Below, piece by piece: positions 47,720 to 58,851 of a stretch of DNA of 64,000 nt. The DNA lies in contig CATQJL010000316.1 of assembly GCA_958299035.1 (NCBI GenBank), positions 11,254,347 to 11,318,346 on the forward strand. The letters are read 5' to 3'. The notes under the pieces are model-generated. The model was not told the DNA's origin, made no database searches, and was given only the letters and a program-made list of their open reading frames with translations. Within the stretch, counting starts at the first letter, position 1. Every line of letters starts with the position of its first letter. Both the position numbers and the translations under genes were made by a program. The stretch is from Cylicocyclus nassatus (taxonomy: Eukaryota; Nematoda; Chromadorea; Rhabditida; Strongylidae).

Positions 47720-49610
47720 CCATGTAATGGAGTTTATTTGTGTTAGTAAAAATAAAATGGAAATATGGCACAGCTATAATTGTTACTACATGGACCACTC
47801 CCATTATTATTTTCGTGCGTTCATTCTGAACAAGGCAAAAATCCAAAAAATAAAGTGCACTTGCTTTGACAAGTTTGTTTTCGTTTCAATGTTGACTGCT
47901 TGATTTTCATCAAATTCAAGATCTGATCACTGATGTAAATCACGGCATGCTACTGTACTCAGATAATGAAACTAATGAGCGTGCAAAACATCTCCCCACG
48001 CGAAAGCTCAGTGTTGAATCCCAAATGAGATTTTTTTCAACAACTGTAATAGAGCAACGTCAAGTTGATTAAAATATACACAAAATTCGCGCTGATGAAG
48101 TTAGAAACGTTGCGACGTAGTTATCACTTTGATTCTTAATAAGTACTTCAGTTCACCAACACTTGGTCGATGTTTAACCTGAGTGAGCAACTGGGTTGAC
48201 ATTGAAAGCAAGTGCATTTTCAAATGGCACACTCAACCCGGAGCTTTCCAAACTTAGGATGTGTACTTTAAGAAGCAATAAATGCTGGTACCGACTGTTA
48301 GGGCCCATGCATCAACATCCCTGCTAGGGAGGGGATCGCAGGTTAAATGAAAATTTTTTATTCTGAAGAGCATATCTGGATTTCATGCTGTCTACTTATC
48401 CTAGGTATTCCTACCATCCTTTATTATGAATATGCTGGACAGAAAAAAGCTACACGTACCGCATATTCAGTTTTTTATGGTCCCACGGAGATCGCCAGCG
48501 GACGACCGTCTTTTCTTCAAAGTCAGGTTTCTTCCTTTGAAGTTAACGAAAAATTTCGGAATTGTACGGATTATCTAACGCGACAATGCTAAGCATGCCT
48601 TTCTGACAAGAACAAATGGTGTACTAAAGTCATGGAAATCGCGATGACGCAAGTCGAATGTTGGGGCTTATCGATTTTTTCGATATTCTAAAACTCAATT
48701 CTTCTTATCAGCAACATGCTTAGCACTGTTGTGTCAAACGAACACTACCACTTCGAAAAGATTTTGTTAACTTCAAAGAAAGAAAAATGACCTCGAAGAA
48801 AAGACAGTTGGCCTCTCCGGGGGATCATACAAAAAGCAGCTGGAAAATGCGGCTTGTGTAGCTTTAGCTTCTTGCCCCTGTTCAACAAATTCATAGTAAA
48901 GGATGGTGAAAATACCTATCGATAGACTACACGGAGCGTGAAATCCAGGTTTTTGGAGCTTCAGGTTACCGGGATGTTAATGCATGCGGCCCTCAGAATG
49001 AGGAGCGCCAGGGAAAGTGGAGGTACTTGGAAGCAAAAATGTGAACAGCGCACTGGAATGCGACTATTTCTATCAAATTTCGTGCTTCTTCATTTGGGGC
49101 AAAAAATGGTCGACTGGTTCTATCCCAACGTTTTTGATTTTTTCTTCAACGTAGGCTCGTAACTCCGCTTTTTTCGCACTGCAGATTAAAAAGCCAGGTT
49201 CTTAACATCGTTCCATGCCCTTTTGAGGGTCTCCATATTTATACAAGAACTCACCCCTTTGACTAAATGTAAGAATTTGTCCCTTTTTTGATTACAAGGG
49301 TTCCAGAGTTTGAGCTTGGCTTACATTTTCGCTTCGGCTTTGTAACGTTCATTTGCGAAAGTGCCGATGGTGATTTGAGTGAGAGCGCTCATAATTTTTG
49401 CCCAAAATCGTTGATTGGGTTTCCAACGGGCTTGGACGAAGCTTTATTGGCTGATGAGCAACGCTTATGCAGAACCATGAGCATTTATACAAAGTTTAAC
49501 TTCATAACCTCTACAGGAATTGTAGTCTCTTCACATGTTTGGTTGAGTGCGTCAAGCAACGCTTTGTCGCGGCCGGGCTTGTTTAAGATAATGATGACAA
49601 AATTTTAAAT
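47720..49610. repeat. Block R1, copy 3, with foldback inserted
   Basis: Right of the array the sequence continues as block R1 (ATGGCACAGCTA at about 47765, compare 11240 and 23650; ATGAAGTTAGAAACGTTG, compare 13145). The open frame at 49288-49608 lies inside the repeat and is not conserved in the other copies. Confidence 0.6.
48399..48922. repeat. Foldback element, second copy
   Basis: The arms run inwards from CTAGGTATTCCTACCATCC (48401) and the complementary GGATGGTGAAAATACC (48901); the inner arms are TTCCTTTGAAGTTAAC and GTTAACTTCAAAG. Same family as 3586-3970. A block of short, unrelated-looking sequence separates the arms. Confidence 0.65.
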
Positions 49611-49717
49611 ATTAGTCTTCTAGGAAATGCTAAGAATACTACAAGAAAGTGAAAATAAATTACGATTTTACGATTCTGGAAGTTGCAGAGAATCGTAATG
49701 ATTGCGAGTAAATACCA

Positions 49718-49886
49718 TTTGATTCAACTGCCTTGGCTTCGGGAAGGCGGGGCTTCGTGACCTAATTAAGGCTAGGTAATGGTCAGAGAGAGCTCGCACG
49801 AGAGAGACGCAGGTGCGTCGCGGGCGCGAGCGGCCTCAGTTAGATCAGAAAACCCCGTCTTAACGGAGCCAAGCAGTTGAATCAAA
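49718..49886. repeat. GC-rich hairpin / MITE-like element, 169 bp
   Basis: TTTGATTCAACTGCCTTGGC at the left and GCCAAGCAGTTGAATCAAA at the right form inverted ends of about 38 bp. The core contains a GC-rich stretch (GTGCGTCGCGGGCGCGAG) unlike the surrounding AT-rich sequence. No clear target duplication. Confidence 0.65.
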
Positions 49887-52398
49887 GGTTAATCAGCATG
49901 GTTTGCTTGTCGAAGCTATACGGGATGTTCCAAAAATGAATCAGGCGCTTGATTCTCGATAACTCTCTTGCATCAAAAGCTTTCGCGTTCCCTCAGACTG
50001 TATAGTGCAAAGCTGACTTAAACTTACTTCGAAATAAGACAATTTATTGGTATTCATCTCATCCCTTCTAGTAGTGATATGACCGTGTTTTTAAACCTAT
50101 GGTCACGATAGCATGCTAAAACTTCGCTACTGCGCACTTTGAGAAGGAAATAAAAATGAATACAAGTGATGGTTCACGCCTCGTGTTTTTTAATTTTAGC
50201 CTAATTCGTCTTTTTTGATGTGAGTCATAGTTGCTGAAAAGCACAACAATCGAAATCGAAATGGACGAGATTTGGTCTGGTTCCTAATTCATGATTTTGC
50301 CGGTTATTTGGAGCGGGATTTCTTAAGTTGACAAAAAAAGGAATAATGCGCTGTATTAAATGCAAAAAGGGGCAGCTAATCCTCTTTCAGAACGAAGTTG
50401 GTCATGTTTGATAATGAACATTTCATTTGATAGCACAATATCTGGGAACTTCCGAGTTCGCTAACACTTGATCTACAGGGGTTTCGATATAATCGGGATT
50501 AAGCAAGAGATGTGGTACACACCCCCCCCCCCCCCAATTATTGTTTGCCTCCTTTAGGCATGACATAAAGGCTCTATCAAGCATAATTATAACAAATTCG
50601 CAAATGACATGTCAAGTAACCCCTGTGGGCCAAATTTTAGCAAATTATTCCAAAGGTTCTTGATATTGGGCCACCCAGGCGAAGTGCTCCAAAAATTGTT
50701 AACTATGTTGAAGGTAAGCTATCAATCTAATGTGCCCAATACCAAGCATTTCTATTTGCCGTCATGAATTCTCCTCAAAATAACGATCAAACTATGGAAT
50801 TAGGAAGCAGCGATATTCTCATTTGTTTCAATTTTATCTCACAGTGGTTGCGCTTTCAGCAGCCATTGCGCAAACGAAAAAAGACAAATTTAGCTCTCTT
50901 CACTCCCATAAAACAAAAAATTTCGGCTATCAAACTATGTATAATTTGTTTCCTAATATTCTCTTTGAAGGCAAGTTAAATGGGGTGTGGCATAACCACT
51001 CCCCATTAACTGACCTTCAAACCATTCAAATACCTGCATTTTTTACAACATTGGTACTGCTTTTCATAGCGTTGGTACTGCTGAACTTTTTTTATACAAC
51101 AGAATTTTTTTTTGAAATCGTTTCCTCTAGGGGAAGATAAAATCGTTTCCCCTTACCTATGCAAATATTTTGTTTTACGGTAACCTGCTAAGTCTGCGCT
51201 ATAGGTGAATCACGAGGATAGGCGATGAGAATGCATATATTCGATAGTCTAAGCCTCGTAATTTACATCAAAGTGATTTAAGTCTGGTTGATCCTTTCTA
51301 GTCCGAGATAGAAAGCAAAAAGAACAAACCAGATTTTGGTTTGCTCATATAGGCCCACAGGGATCATTTGAGATGCTAATCTGTAGCCTCCAGGCGCCCG
51401 GCCTAGGTTTTTTGTCACACTATTAGTCTTGAACCAAACCCATGGGATGTACGAATCACCATATCTCGTGTGTCGGTTCTAAGATGTGTAGTTCGTTCCT
51501 CAACACTTTCTTGACAGTCACCTATTCACTGTTCTATATTAGCTCTTCTGTATCTTATTATCTAGCTACTCTTATTCTCTGTATTTGTATCAGCTTCTTC
51601 TTGTGGTTTGTCATATCACTGATAAACAATTATACTTTACCAGTTGTTCTGCTAAGTCAATGGAACCTGTGGTCTAGACCGTCCTACCGCCAATAATCAC
51701 GAAAATGATACTCTTAGGGTTTTGGGCTCTTTTATTGTGCTTACTATACGTATGCGATGATGAGCCAAAAACAGTGTGCTAGTATTTTGCATGACGCCTA
51801 TCTGACATTGTTAAGAATATAATATCGTTGCCGACATCAGTACCACTTTGATAACCGACTCCCCCCCCCCCATCTCTGATCTCTCCGACGACCCCAGGTG
51901 TGGCATGGCGCACTCCACGCTTGACCCTGTATACAATGCTGGACAACAGTTTGCAGCCATTTGAAATTTTGCTAGATCTTACTCTGTTTTCACGGAACGA
52001 ATCCAGATTTTGATATTACGTGCAAATCACATTTTTTTTCACACAAATCACACTGTGCCAAAGCATTTCGCAGTTTCATGCACATAGAATGGGGTGGGAA
52101 AAATGGAGGAAACCGCAAAATCGAGTTGGTCAAAACTGGCACCAGTTTCTGCTAATAAGCCTTTGAAAACTTGTCACCTTCCCGTATCTGCGTTACAGAT
52201 GCACCCCTATGCCTTAAGGTATGCAATGCAACCAGCATTCATCGACTCCAAAAAAGAGACTTTACGGACGAATTTTCGTTAAACGCCAAATGATCGCAAA
52301 AATTGGTCAAATCATTAGGTTTCCGCTCTAGCAATCGGCTGATTTGTTTTCCTATAGAAAGGCTTTACCACCTGGATGTTAAGTGACGGCTTAAGAAT
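49887..52398. other. Intergenic stretch, no supported gene
   Basis: It contains a GGATGTTCCAAAAATGAATC half-element near 49924, C runs at about 50520 and 51862, and several short open frames. One, at 51442-51696, would encode a very hydrophobic 84-residue peptide with an ATG start, but no splice partner or family was recognised. Confidence 0.35.
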
Positions 52399-52836
52399 GT
52401 GACAGGAAAAGCATTATTTGGCATGCTTCAACCTCTACCATCGCCCTACCTCAGAGCAATATTCAACTCAAGAATTAGGCTCAGCCGTGTAAAGGTTCTC
52501 AAATTTGATAGAAACACTGCTTTTGCAAAGACGAGCGCTGATTCTAAGCTTGCACAGTTTCATAGAAAACATGAAGGCGCTTCTGCCGGAGGAAAGTTTT
52601 TGAGATTATCACATTTAGGAAGTGTTCGATTTGTCAAGGAAAATTACCATTCGTGGAAAATGCGCAAACTATTCCGTTGCAGTACCGCTTCCATGTTCCC
52701 AACAAAACTCTTCGAGCATCATAGTCTGCTCAACCAAAAGTGCAAACTATTATGGAAAAATGTTCTGACAACTTCAGACTATCGTTTAGCACATAACGAA
52801 AGCAGATTTGTAAGCGACGTTTTGACGCTCTTTTGA
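52399..52836 (+). CDS. Unassigned open frame of 145 codons
   Basis: One of the longest open frames outside the retrotransposon. It begins at GTG, not ATG; a possible splice acceptor (TTTTCCTATAG) lies about 40 bp upstream, so it could be an exon. The product would be basic and Lys/Arg-rich (KVLKFDRNTAFAKTSADSK, FVKENYHSWKMRKLF) with no motif recognised. A hAT miniature element lies 53 bp downstream. No second copy exists here to test conservation, so chance is not excluded. Confidence 0.22.
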   Translation: MTGKALFGMLQPLPSPYLRAIFNSRIRLSRVKVLKFDRNTAFAKTSADSKLAQFHRKHEGASAGGKFLRLSHLGSVRFVKENYHSWKMRKLFRCSTASMFPTKLFEHHSLLNQKCKLLWKNVLTTSDYRLAHNESRFVSDVLTLF

Positions 52837-52889
52837 TGACATTTTTTCGAACCTTAAAGATTTTTAGAAATTTTCTACGCAGTAATAGT

Positions 52890-53114
52890 CAGGGCTCGGC
52901 ACGAGGTGGCTCTCCGAAAATGCGAAAAACAAAGTTCCTCTTGACTTTCCCAAAATTTTACAAAGTCCCCCTTGACCCTAAACCAATAACGTAAAAAAAT
53001 CATTAAAAACGAAGCGTAGAAAAACTTTGCAAATTTTGTGTCTTGCCGCAAAAACGCCTCCTTGCTCTTTCTCCCAAAAACGATATCCGGCTTAGTCACC
53101 TGTGCCGAGCCCTG
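52890..53114. mobile_element. hAT-like MITE, 225 bp
   Basis: It starts CAGGGCTCGGCACGAGGTG and ends CACCTGTGCCGAGCCCTG. The flanking octamers GTAATAGT and GCAGTAGT match at 6 of 8 positions, a decayed duplication. Same family as 55415-55670. Confidence 0.8.
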
Positions 53115-53415
53115 GCAGTAGTTCGCTTTTGTGGCAGGCTTTAACCTTGCAAAAAAATGTAAAAAACAAAAAAGTACATGAAAACTCTCATTTACATGAA
53201 GTAAATGAGTTGTCACTGCACTTTTTCTTTTATGGAAAAAAACGCAGTGATTCGAATTCTAAAACACTGTTCTTCAGAAGTTTTTTGTTTTTGCACTTTA
53301 ATGTGAGAATGAACGCTCAATGTGATGTATCACTACTGCTAGATAAGAAATTTCCACAAATTTTTTGGGGCTATAGCAAACTCTAACATTCTCTAAGGTC
53401 AACTCAAAGTCACTT

Positions 53416-53601
53416 TTGAAAGTCACGGTTTGGAAGCTTGGTTCTGTAGGGCTAGTCAATGAACTACTGAATAACAACCGTAACCTCGTTGAAATCATGA
53501 AAAGTCGAAAGTTCCACCGTGAACTAGAGTTTTTCCATTCCCAATACAAACTTTACCTAAATAAAAATCAATGCACGTTGCTTCCAAAATCACATTCCTA
53601 G
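53416..53601 (+). CDS. Possible exon, unassigned
   Basis: A plus-strand frame, open from upstream of 53416 to TAG, has protein-like composition (KLGSVGLVNELLNNNRNLVE, KSRKFHRELEFFHSQYKLYL). It has no ATG at the start of the frame, consistent with an exon; a CAAAG acceptor-like site precedes it. It is 340 bp upstream of another plus-strand exon candidate, which may belong to the same gene. Family not recognised. Confidence 0.28.
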   Translation: MKVTVWKLGSVGLVNELLNNNRNLVEIMKSRKFHRELEFFHSQYKLYLNKNQCTLLPKSHS

Positions 53602-53940
53602 AATTCACAAGGGTGTTTATTTGAAACGGCGCGTAAACACCCCTTTCTACTCTTCCCAGCTTTGCTGAATGCGAGAGCAGACCATTGTGAACAGTGAATT
53701 TTCGTGGGAAAAGGGATTCCAAGGCTAACACATATCATTTCGCGGGTGCGAAAGTTTTCCGAAGTGTACGATTGCCGAGTGACAGTTGCTTAGTTTTTTA
53801 CTGAGCACAACTCAAAAGATGTCGATAAAACTATTGAAATTAGATTATTTTTATGAAAGAAAATTCTAGAAATTAAAATCTACACGGCTGCCTTACTTCC
53901 TTCTTTATTTTCCCGATTCCTTGCATTTCTCTGCGTGCAG

Positions 53941-54024
53941 AATCAACTCACAAAAATTCGATCCAATAAAAAGTCAATATTAGCAACACTGACAAAATAT
54001 TACGAAGAGAATTATAGGTTTGAG
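53941..54024 (+). CDS. Candidate internal exon
   Basis: An 84-bp (28-codon) open segment lies exactly between a good acceptor (TTCTCTGCGTGCAG) and a consensus donor (GAG|GTAAGTAC). It reads NQLTKIRSNKKSILATLTKY followed by YEENYRFE. The sequence after the donor, to about 54440, is unusually poor in stops in several frames, including a 57-codon frame ending in TAG at 54440, so further exons are likely but cannot be assigned. Product unknown. Confidence 0.35.
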
Positions 54025-55414
54025 GTAAGTACGTATGCATGGAAAAATGGCAGCTAAATCGCATTACATTTAACTTCAAAGCATGAGAAAGATCAGCCGG
54101 AGGCTTCTGCGCGGCTAATACAAGAAAAGTGATCAAAATGCTTACTGAGATTAATAACACATTGTTTGAGACGTGTAGCAATGAAAAAAATGTTCATGCG
54201 ACAATCTATCAAAATTTGTGGTGGTAAACAACGGCACCTAAATGTTGAATCAAATGCAAGAAATTTGAGACAACCTGGAAGCTCACCCAAACCAGTGCTA
54301 GCGTAAAAGTCGTAAGAGATAATGTCAAGCCAATTACAAGAGAACTCTGTCCATTTGGTGCAACGGAGTTCATTTCCTCAACAAGTGAGTTTGGAATACG
54401 TGATTGCAGAACAGATAGGAATAGTGAATGCGTAGGTTAGCGCGATAGATACAATTGTGAACGTTACTGAACATTACTGAACTCTAAAAAGTTGATATCG
54501 GTTCAAAAAGCATTTATAGGATATTCCCATTTGGATTATCATGTAGTATCGTAGTCACGAACTTTTTCCAATGATACTCTCAAATCTGAGAAATTCGCGC
54601 ATGAGATAAACTGCCTCATCATAGATATCACAATCTTTCTTTTTTTCTATCGCGATTCGCCCTCTAAATCCATGGCAAAAAATTATTTATAGCACTTCAT
54701 TATATAATATAAAAACTAAATCAGCTACCATTCTATTAACCGAGAGTACGGTAGCAGCATAAAACTGCGCATGTCTAGAGTAGGTCATTACGAACTGCAC
54801 AATAGAAATCCCCCAAGACGGGGTCCCCCAGGATGACAGCAGTTCTTTACAAAATTATCCAATTCCTAGAAAACTAGTGGTCGACATATTAAAGCACCAC
54901 ATCACAACCACCTGTAAAAAAATCCACTTTCTTTGCACTTTTTCGCAGATATCAAAATCTTATACGTACTATTGAGGCGTAGACCGTATAAATCCTGAGA
55001 AATGCTAGTCTGTAAAATGGATTGTTGTTCTTCATAATAATGACGGGCAGAATTACTTCAAGGATTTCTCAACATTATTCGGCATTTGAAAATCTACTAG
55101 ATTTGTCGGCATTTGAAAATCTACTGGATTTGCGTTTTCTGAAGAAGTTGTATTAAGCGAGCCAAAGCGAAGCAATCCACCTAAAGCTGGGCCGATCATG
55201 CATTATATACAAGCATATAAAAATTTAATTTATGATCATAGCACTGAAATTTTGATGTGAAATTCGAGAATTACCTGCTTACCTTCTCGCATAAATTTAG
55301 TTGCGCAAATATAACTATGAATCCAGCGACCAGAGTGGATAGTAATTCGAAAATGGAAGCGGCTGACTTTGAGTTAAGCACTCTTCGCGCTGTAAATCAT
55401 TCGAAGGTATAAAC
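54025..55414. other. Stop-poor segment then unassigned intergenic
   Basis: 54060-54440 has overlapping open frames on the plus strand, possibly exons of the gene above. From 54440 to 55414 nothing could be supported, apart from a short duplicated phrase (ATTTGAAAATCTACT, twice near 55085-55125). Confidence 0.3.
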
Positions 55415-55670
55415 CAGGGCTCGGCACAGGTGGCTTGTAAGCAAGCTGCATATCGTTTTTGCGACAAAAAGCGAAGGGGATATCGTTTCTGTGGGTCTGG
55501 AAATAATTTTTTAATGAATTTTTTAGTCGACGTTTCGTTTCTTTTTGCTCAATTCGGATATTTCGGATGAGGATCAAAGGAGACTTCGTGAAATTTTGGG
55601 AAAGTCAGGGGGGAGGGGACTCCGTTTTTTTTTTTGCATTTTCGGAAATCCATTTCGAGCCGAGCTTTAG
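55415..55670. mobile_element. hAT-like MITE, 256 bp
   Basis: It starts CAGGGCTCGGCACAGGTGGC; the right end is degenerate (TTCGAGCCGAGCTTTAG). The flanking octamers GTATAAAC and GTATAGAC match at 7 of 8. Second member of the family at 52890. Confidence 0.8.
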
Positions 55671-55691
55671 GTATAGACTGCAACACGGCAA

Positions 55692-56856
55692 CATAGTGTC
55701 TCAAAAAATTTGAACACTGGTATCTTTAATAACTCTCTTGCTGTCACGTCTTTCGCCGTGCTTGAGGTATCATTTTGTAGAGCGAGGTCCAATTCAGAAT
55801 TACAGTGTGAACCGAATCATCAACCGCTCTTTATTGTTGCAGGGTTACGGTATGAATTTTGAGAAGGATTCTAGGAAAGTGAAAGCGATTTTTGCCTCAG
55901 AAAGGAAAACAAACAAGCCAAAAACACTTGTACTGGACTGATTGAGGTCGCTGATTCTAAAAATGAATTTGCGCCTCACTGTAACGTTTCTTTCATAATT
56001 TATTTCAGGTTTAGAGTAACATCTGTTTTTCCAATTTTCGTCAGAAATGTGAATACGCCATTAGGAAAATTCGAAAAACTGGTGGAAAGTTATGTAATAA
56101 AATCAGCACGCCTGAAAACCTTGCTACACAAATTTTTCAGATTTGAAATTTTTCCATTAAAATGTCTATTTCATAGTAGCGCTTTATGCTGAAAGTCCAT
56201 GCCGTAAGCCAACAGTAAGTGATTGATGATTCGGTTCATATTGTAAAACTAACAAGGGAAGGATACTTGGTCGAAGTGGCGTTTTCATGCAAAATGTGTA
56301 GTATCTTATAGAGCATGAAGCGCTGATTTCAAAACTGTTTTCGATATTTGCAAAGCGCTTTTGGGAGAGGAATTATGGAGATTTGTGATGCAAGAAATTT
56401 ATAAGCGTCGCTACATTAAAATCATTCAGAACTCGAGTCCGCGAGCTCAGGTGGGCCATAATTACTACCGGGCCATTTTTGCAATAAATACCTTCAGTCT
56501 AATAAGCTCATGTTAGTCATTACTCTTTTTGAAAGCCGAAAAGACTTCAACACTTGTTTTTACATACCTTGAATTGAATTTTTACCGTAGCGTATTTTTA
56601 GCGTAGTTCTGGGAATTTAAAAAATTCCCAGAACTCCCCGAAGCGCTTTGCAAATAGTGAAGGCAGACTTGGAATCAGCATTTTATGCTTTATAAGATAT
56701 ATACATTCCATATGGAAACGCCACTTTGACCACTAACTATCTTCCCCTTGTAAGTTGAACTTCGCTTTACAATGATAACTCAAGCACGGCAAAGGACGTG
56801 AAAGCAAGAGAGTGATTAAGGATCAAACAGTGTTTACATTTTTCTGGGACACCCTG
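55692..56856. mobile_element. Decayed GTGTCTC/GGGACACCCTG element with nested insertion
   Basis: Left AGTGTCTCAAAAAATTTG, right TTTCTGGGACACCCTGTATT. It matches the family at 28430 in end sequence and inner arms. Interrupted by the element at 56253-56750. Confidence 0.55.
56253..56750. mobile_element. PIF/Harbinger-like foldback MITE, 498 bp, TAA duplication
   Basis: It starts CAAGGGAAGGATACTTGGTC and ends inverted as CAAGGGGAAGATAGTTAGTG, with TAA on both sides (56250-56252, 56751-56753). Arms of about 130 bp are inverted. A perfect inner stem AGTTCTGGGAATTT / AAATTCCCAGAACT lies at 56604-56634. Superfamily is inferred from the 3-bp duplication. Confidence 0.8.
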
Positions 56857-56885
56857 TATTCATTGAGTTCTAAGTAAGTTTGTGC

Positions 56886-57340
56886 AAGACAAATTTCCTT
56901 TTGCTGCTTCATTGAAATTTGTCTTACATAAACAGGGCGTCTCAAAAAATGTCCCTACTGTTTGAGTCGCGATCTTCTCTTGCATTGATGTTTTCAGCCA
57001 AACTTTAAATGACATTCTGTATGTACTGCTGGCTTCAGCTCAGACTTGCAGTATGGAAGCGGATAGAAAGCGGATAAAAAGCGGATAAAAACCCCCCACA
57101 ATAAGTTTGAAAAATTAATTTTTCACCTGAGCCGCTTCACAGCTCTGGGAACTTACAAATCTTAATCTTTACTTTCACGCTGACAACGTCGCATGAAAAG
57201 CTGATTTTTTTTATGATTGTCTCAGGAGCAAGCACGTTTCGGAAGTGTCGATCGTTAAGAAGAAGACAAACTTGAAAGCTCCCAGAGTAAAGTTCATAAT
57301 CATGAAGTAATCACGTAAATAACGTACCTTTTATAGTCGA
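56886..57340. repeat. Small hairpin and half-element
   Basis: AAGACAAATTTC and GAAATTTGTCTT form a 12-bp stem around a 16-nt loop (56887-56926). ACAGGGCGTCTCAAAAAATG at 56932 is the left end of another GTGTCCC-family element whose right end was not found. Confidence 0.55.
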
Positions 57341-58150
57341 ATGTGGATCAGAAGTGCACGAGTTTTGCAAATTGTAGCTAGTAGAGACAAACTGTATAGT
57401 ACAAACAGTGTTATAGAATTCACAAACTTTTCGAAATGTTGGAAATTGTTGGAACCGTTTCTAAGGGCAGCGCAGTGGAAATTGGACTCAACCTTTTTCA
57501 CAATCAGAAAATTTCTTTCTTCTCTTCACTGCAGCAGTAACGTCTGATTCGCATCTGGAAATGAACTAATTCCTGAGTAAGATGATATACACCAATAAAA
57601 ACATGTGAACTGAAAACAGGGTAATTGAAGGATATCCGATGAAAGTGTTTGCCCGAACCATTTTTCTGCAAAAAAGTCGTTGTTTAGACGCTTTAAAAAC
57701 TATGCTGATTAATAAACTTTACTTGCATCCACTGTCCTTCTTAACGTTGCAGCGCTAAAAAGCTGAATTTTCGATTGCATTATCGAAAGCACAAGTAGTA
57801 CTGTTAAATGATGCATGGACAATAATCAATGACATTTTGATGTTATGAGAGCTGCTCTCACATCACTAATATCCCGATGCAGGAGACCTTGTTCTTATAT
57901 CAAAGACACAAATATGGACACAAATATCAAAGCATTCTTTCACAACGAGCAGAATTTCGTTATCAGTTCGAATATCTCAAATTGTTTTGGGAGGTCAATA
58001 CTTTTTGCTAATCAAATCTCATCACGCTATACTTCGAGGACTTCAAAATTTTCCATCAAATGAACGAATATGGACTAAATTCGAAGATTAAAATTACCGA
58101 GTGAAAGAATGTTGATTAATTCGAGATTTGAAGATCGAATAAGCGAATAC
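57341..58150. other. Intergenic, nothing supported
   Basis: Short open frames only; none had splice context or a recognisable product. Confidence 0.35.
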
Positions 58151-58154
58151 CGAA

Positions 58155-58535
58155 TAAAATTCGGACAAGAATTTCGAGTAAACGATGTTTTATTCTAATT
58201 CGTATGAGAATAAAATTTGTATTCAAAATAGCCAAGTTTGATGCAGAGCCATATTGATCGAGCGGGTATGTCAGCAAATTTTAGATTAATCTAGGTATTC
58301 AGTATTCGATATTTATTCGAGATTTGACTTTCAATGTTCGAATATTGAAAGTCAAATCTCGAATAAATATCGAATAATTTGTTCGAGTATCTAGATTGAA
58401 TATCTAAAACTTGCTGACATACCCACTCGATCAATATGGCTCTGCACCAAACTCGAATATTTTGGATACAAATTTCATCCCATACGAATAATAAAACATG
58501 CCAACAAAATACTCGAATAATATTCGTCCGAAATC
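58155..58535. repeat. Foldback element of ATTCGAG-rich sequence
   Basis: The arms meet at GACTTTCAAT|GTTCGAAT|ATTGAAAGTC (58326-58353). They extend about 185 bp each way through GCAGAGCCATATTGATCGAG and its complement. Left and right arms differ at scattered positions. Confidence 0.8.
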
Positions 58536-58619
58536 TTGATTTTCAATAACTCGAGATTTCGAATTTTAAACCCCGTTTTCGGATTCCTCGAGTTTCGTAC
58601 TCTATGAGGTTCCTTGTTT

Positions 58620-58839
58620 TGTGCTGTGGAACGCGTTGAGTCGTTGACGATTTATTAGAAAAACACAAGAGTTCCCCCTCTGCCTATCGGCGTACATGCC
58701 GAGGGTTCACTAGGAATAAGTAGAGAACAACACACACAAATATATCAAAGTGCGGCGGGTACGCCGCAACCACAGAGACCATATCGACCTAGCCTATAGT
58801 GAGCGAGCAAGTTCCAATATAAGGGACGGTTCTACAACA
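58620..58839 (-). repeat. 3' LTR of the Ty3/gypsy element, 220 bp
   Basis: On the minus strand it starts TGTTGTAGAACC immediately after a polypurine tract (TAGGAGGGAGG) and ends GTTCCACAGCACA. It holds a TATA-like TTATATT near its start and an AATAAA signal (complement of 58651-58656). Without the 5' LTR, the ends are inferred from the TG...CA rule and the tract. Confidence 0.75.
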
Positions 58840-58840
58840 C

Positions 58841-58851
58841 CTCCCTCCTAA
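58841..58851 (-). other. Polypurine tract
   Basis: Minus strand TAGGAGGGAGG directly abuts the LTR start; in LTR retrotransposons this primes plus-strand DNA synthesis. Confidence 0.75.

Noticed and set aside
49718..49886. Possible tRNA or tRNA-derived element
   Set aside because: The inverted ends form a simple hairpin. No A and B box arrangement or cloverleaf could be drawn.
51442..51696. Hydrophobic 84-codon frame with ATG
   Set aside because: T-rich sequence gives hydrophobic translation by chance. No conservation or splice evidence available here.
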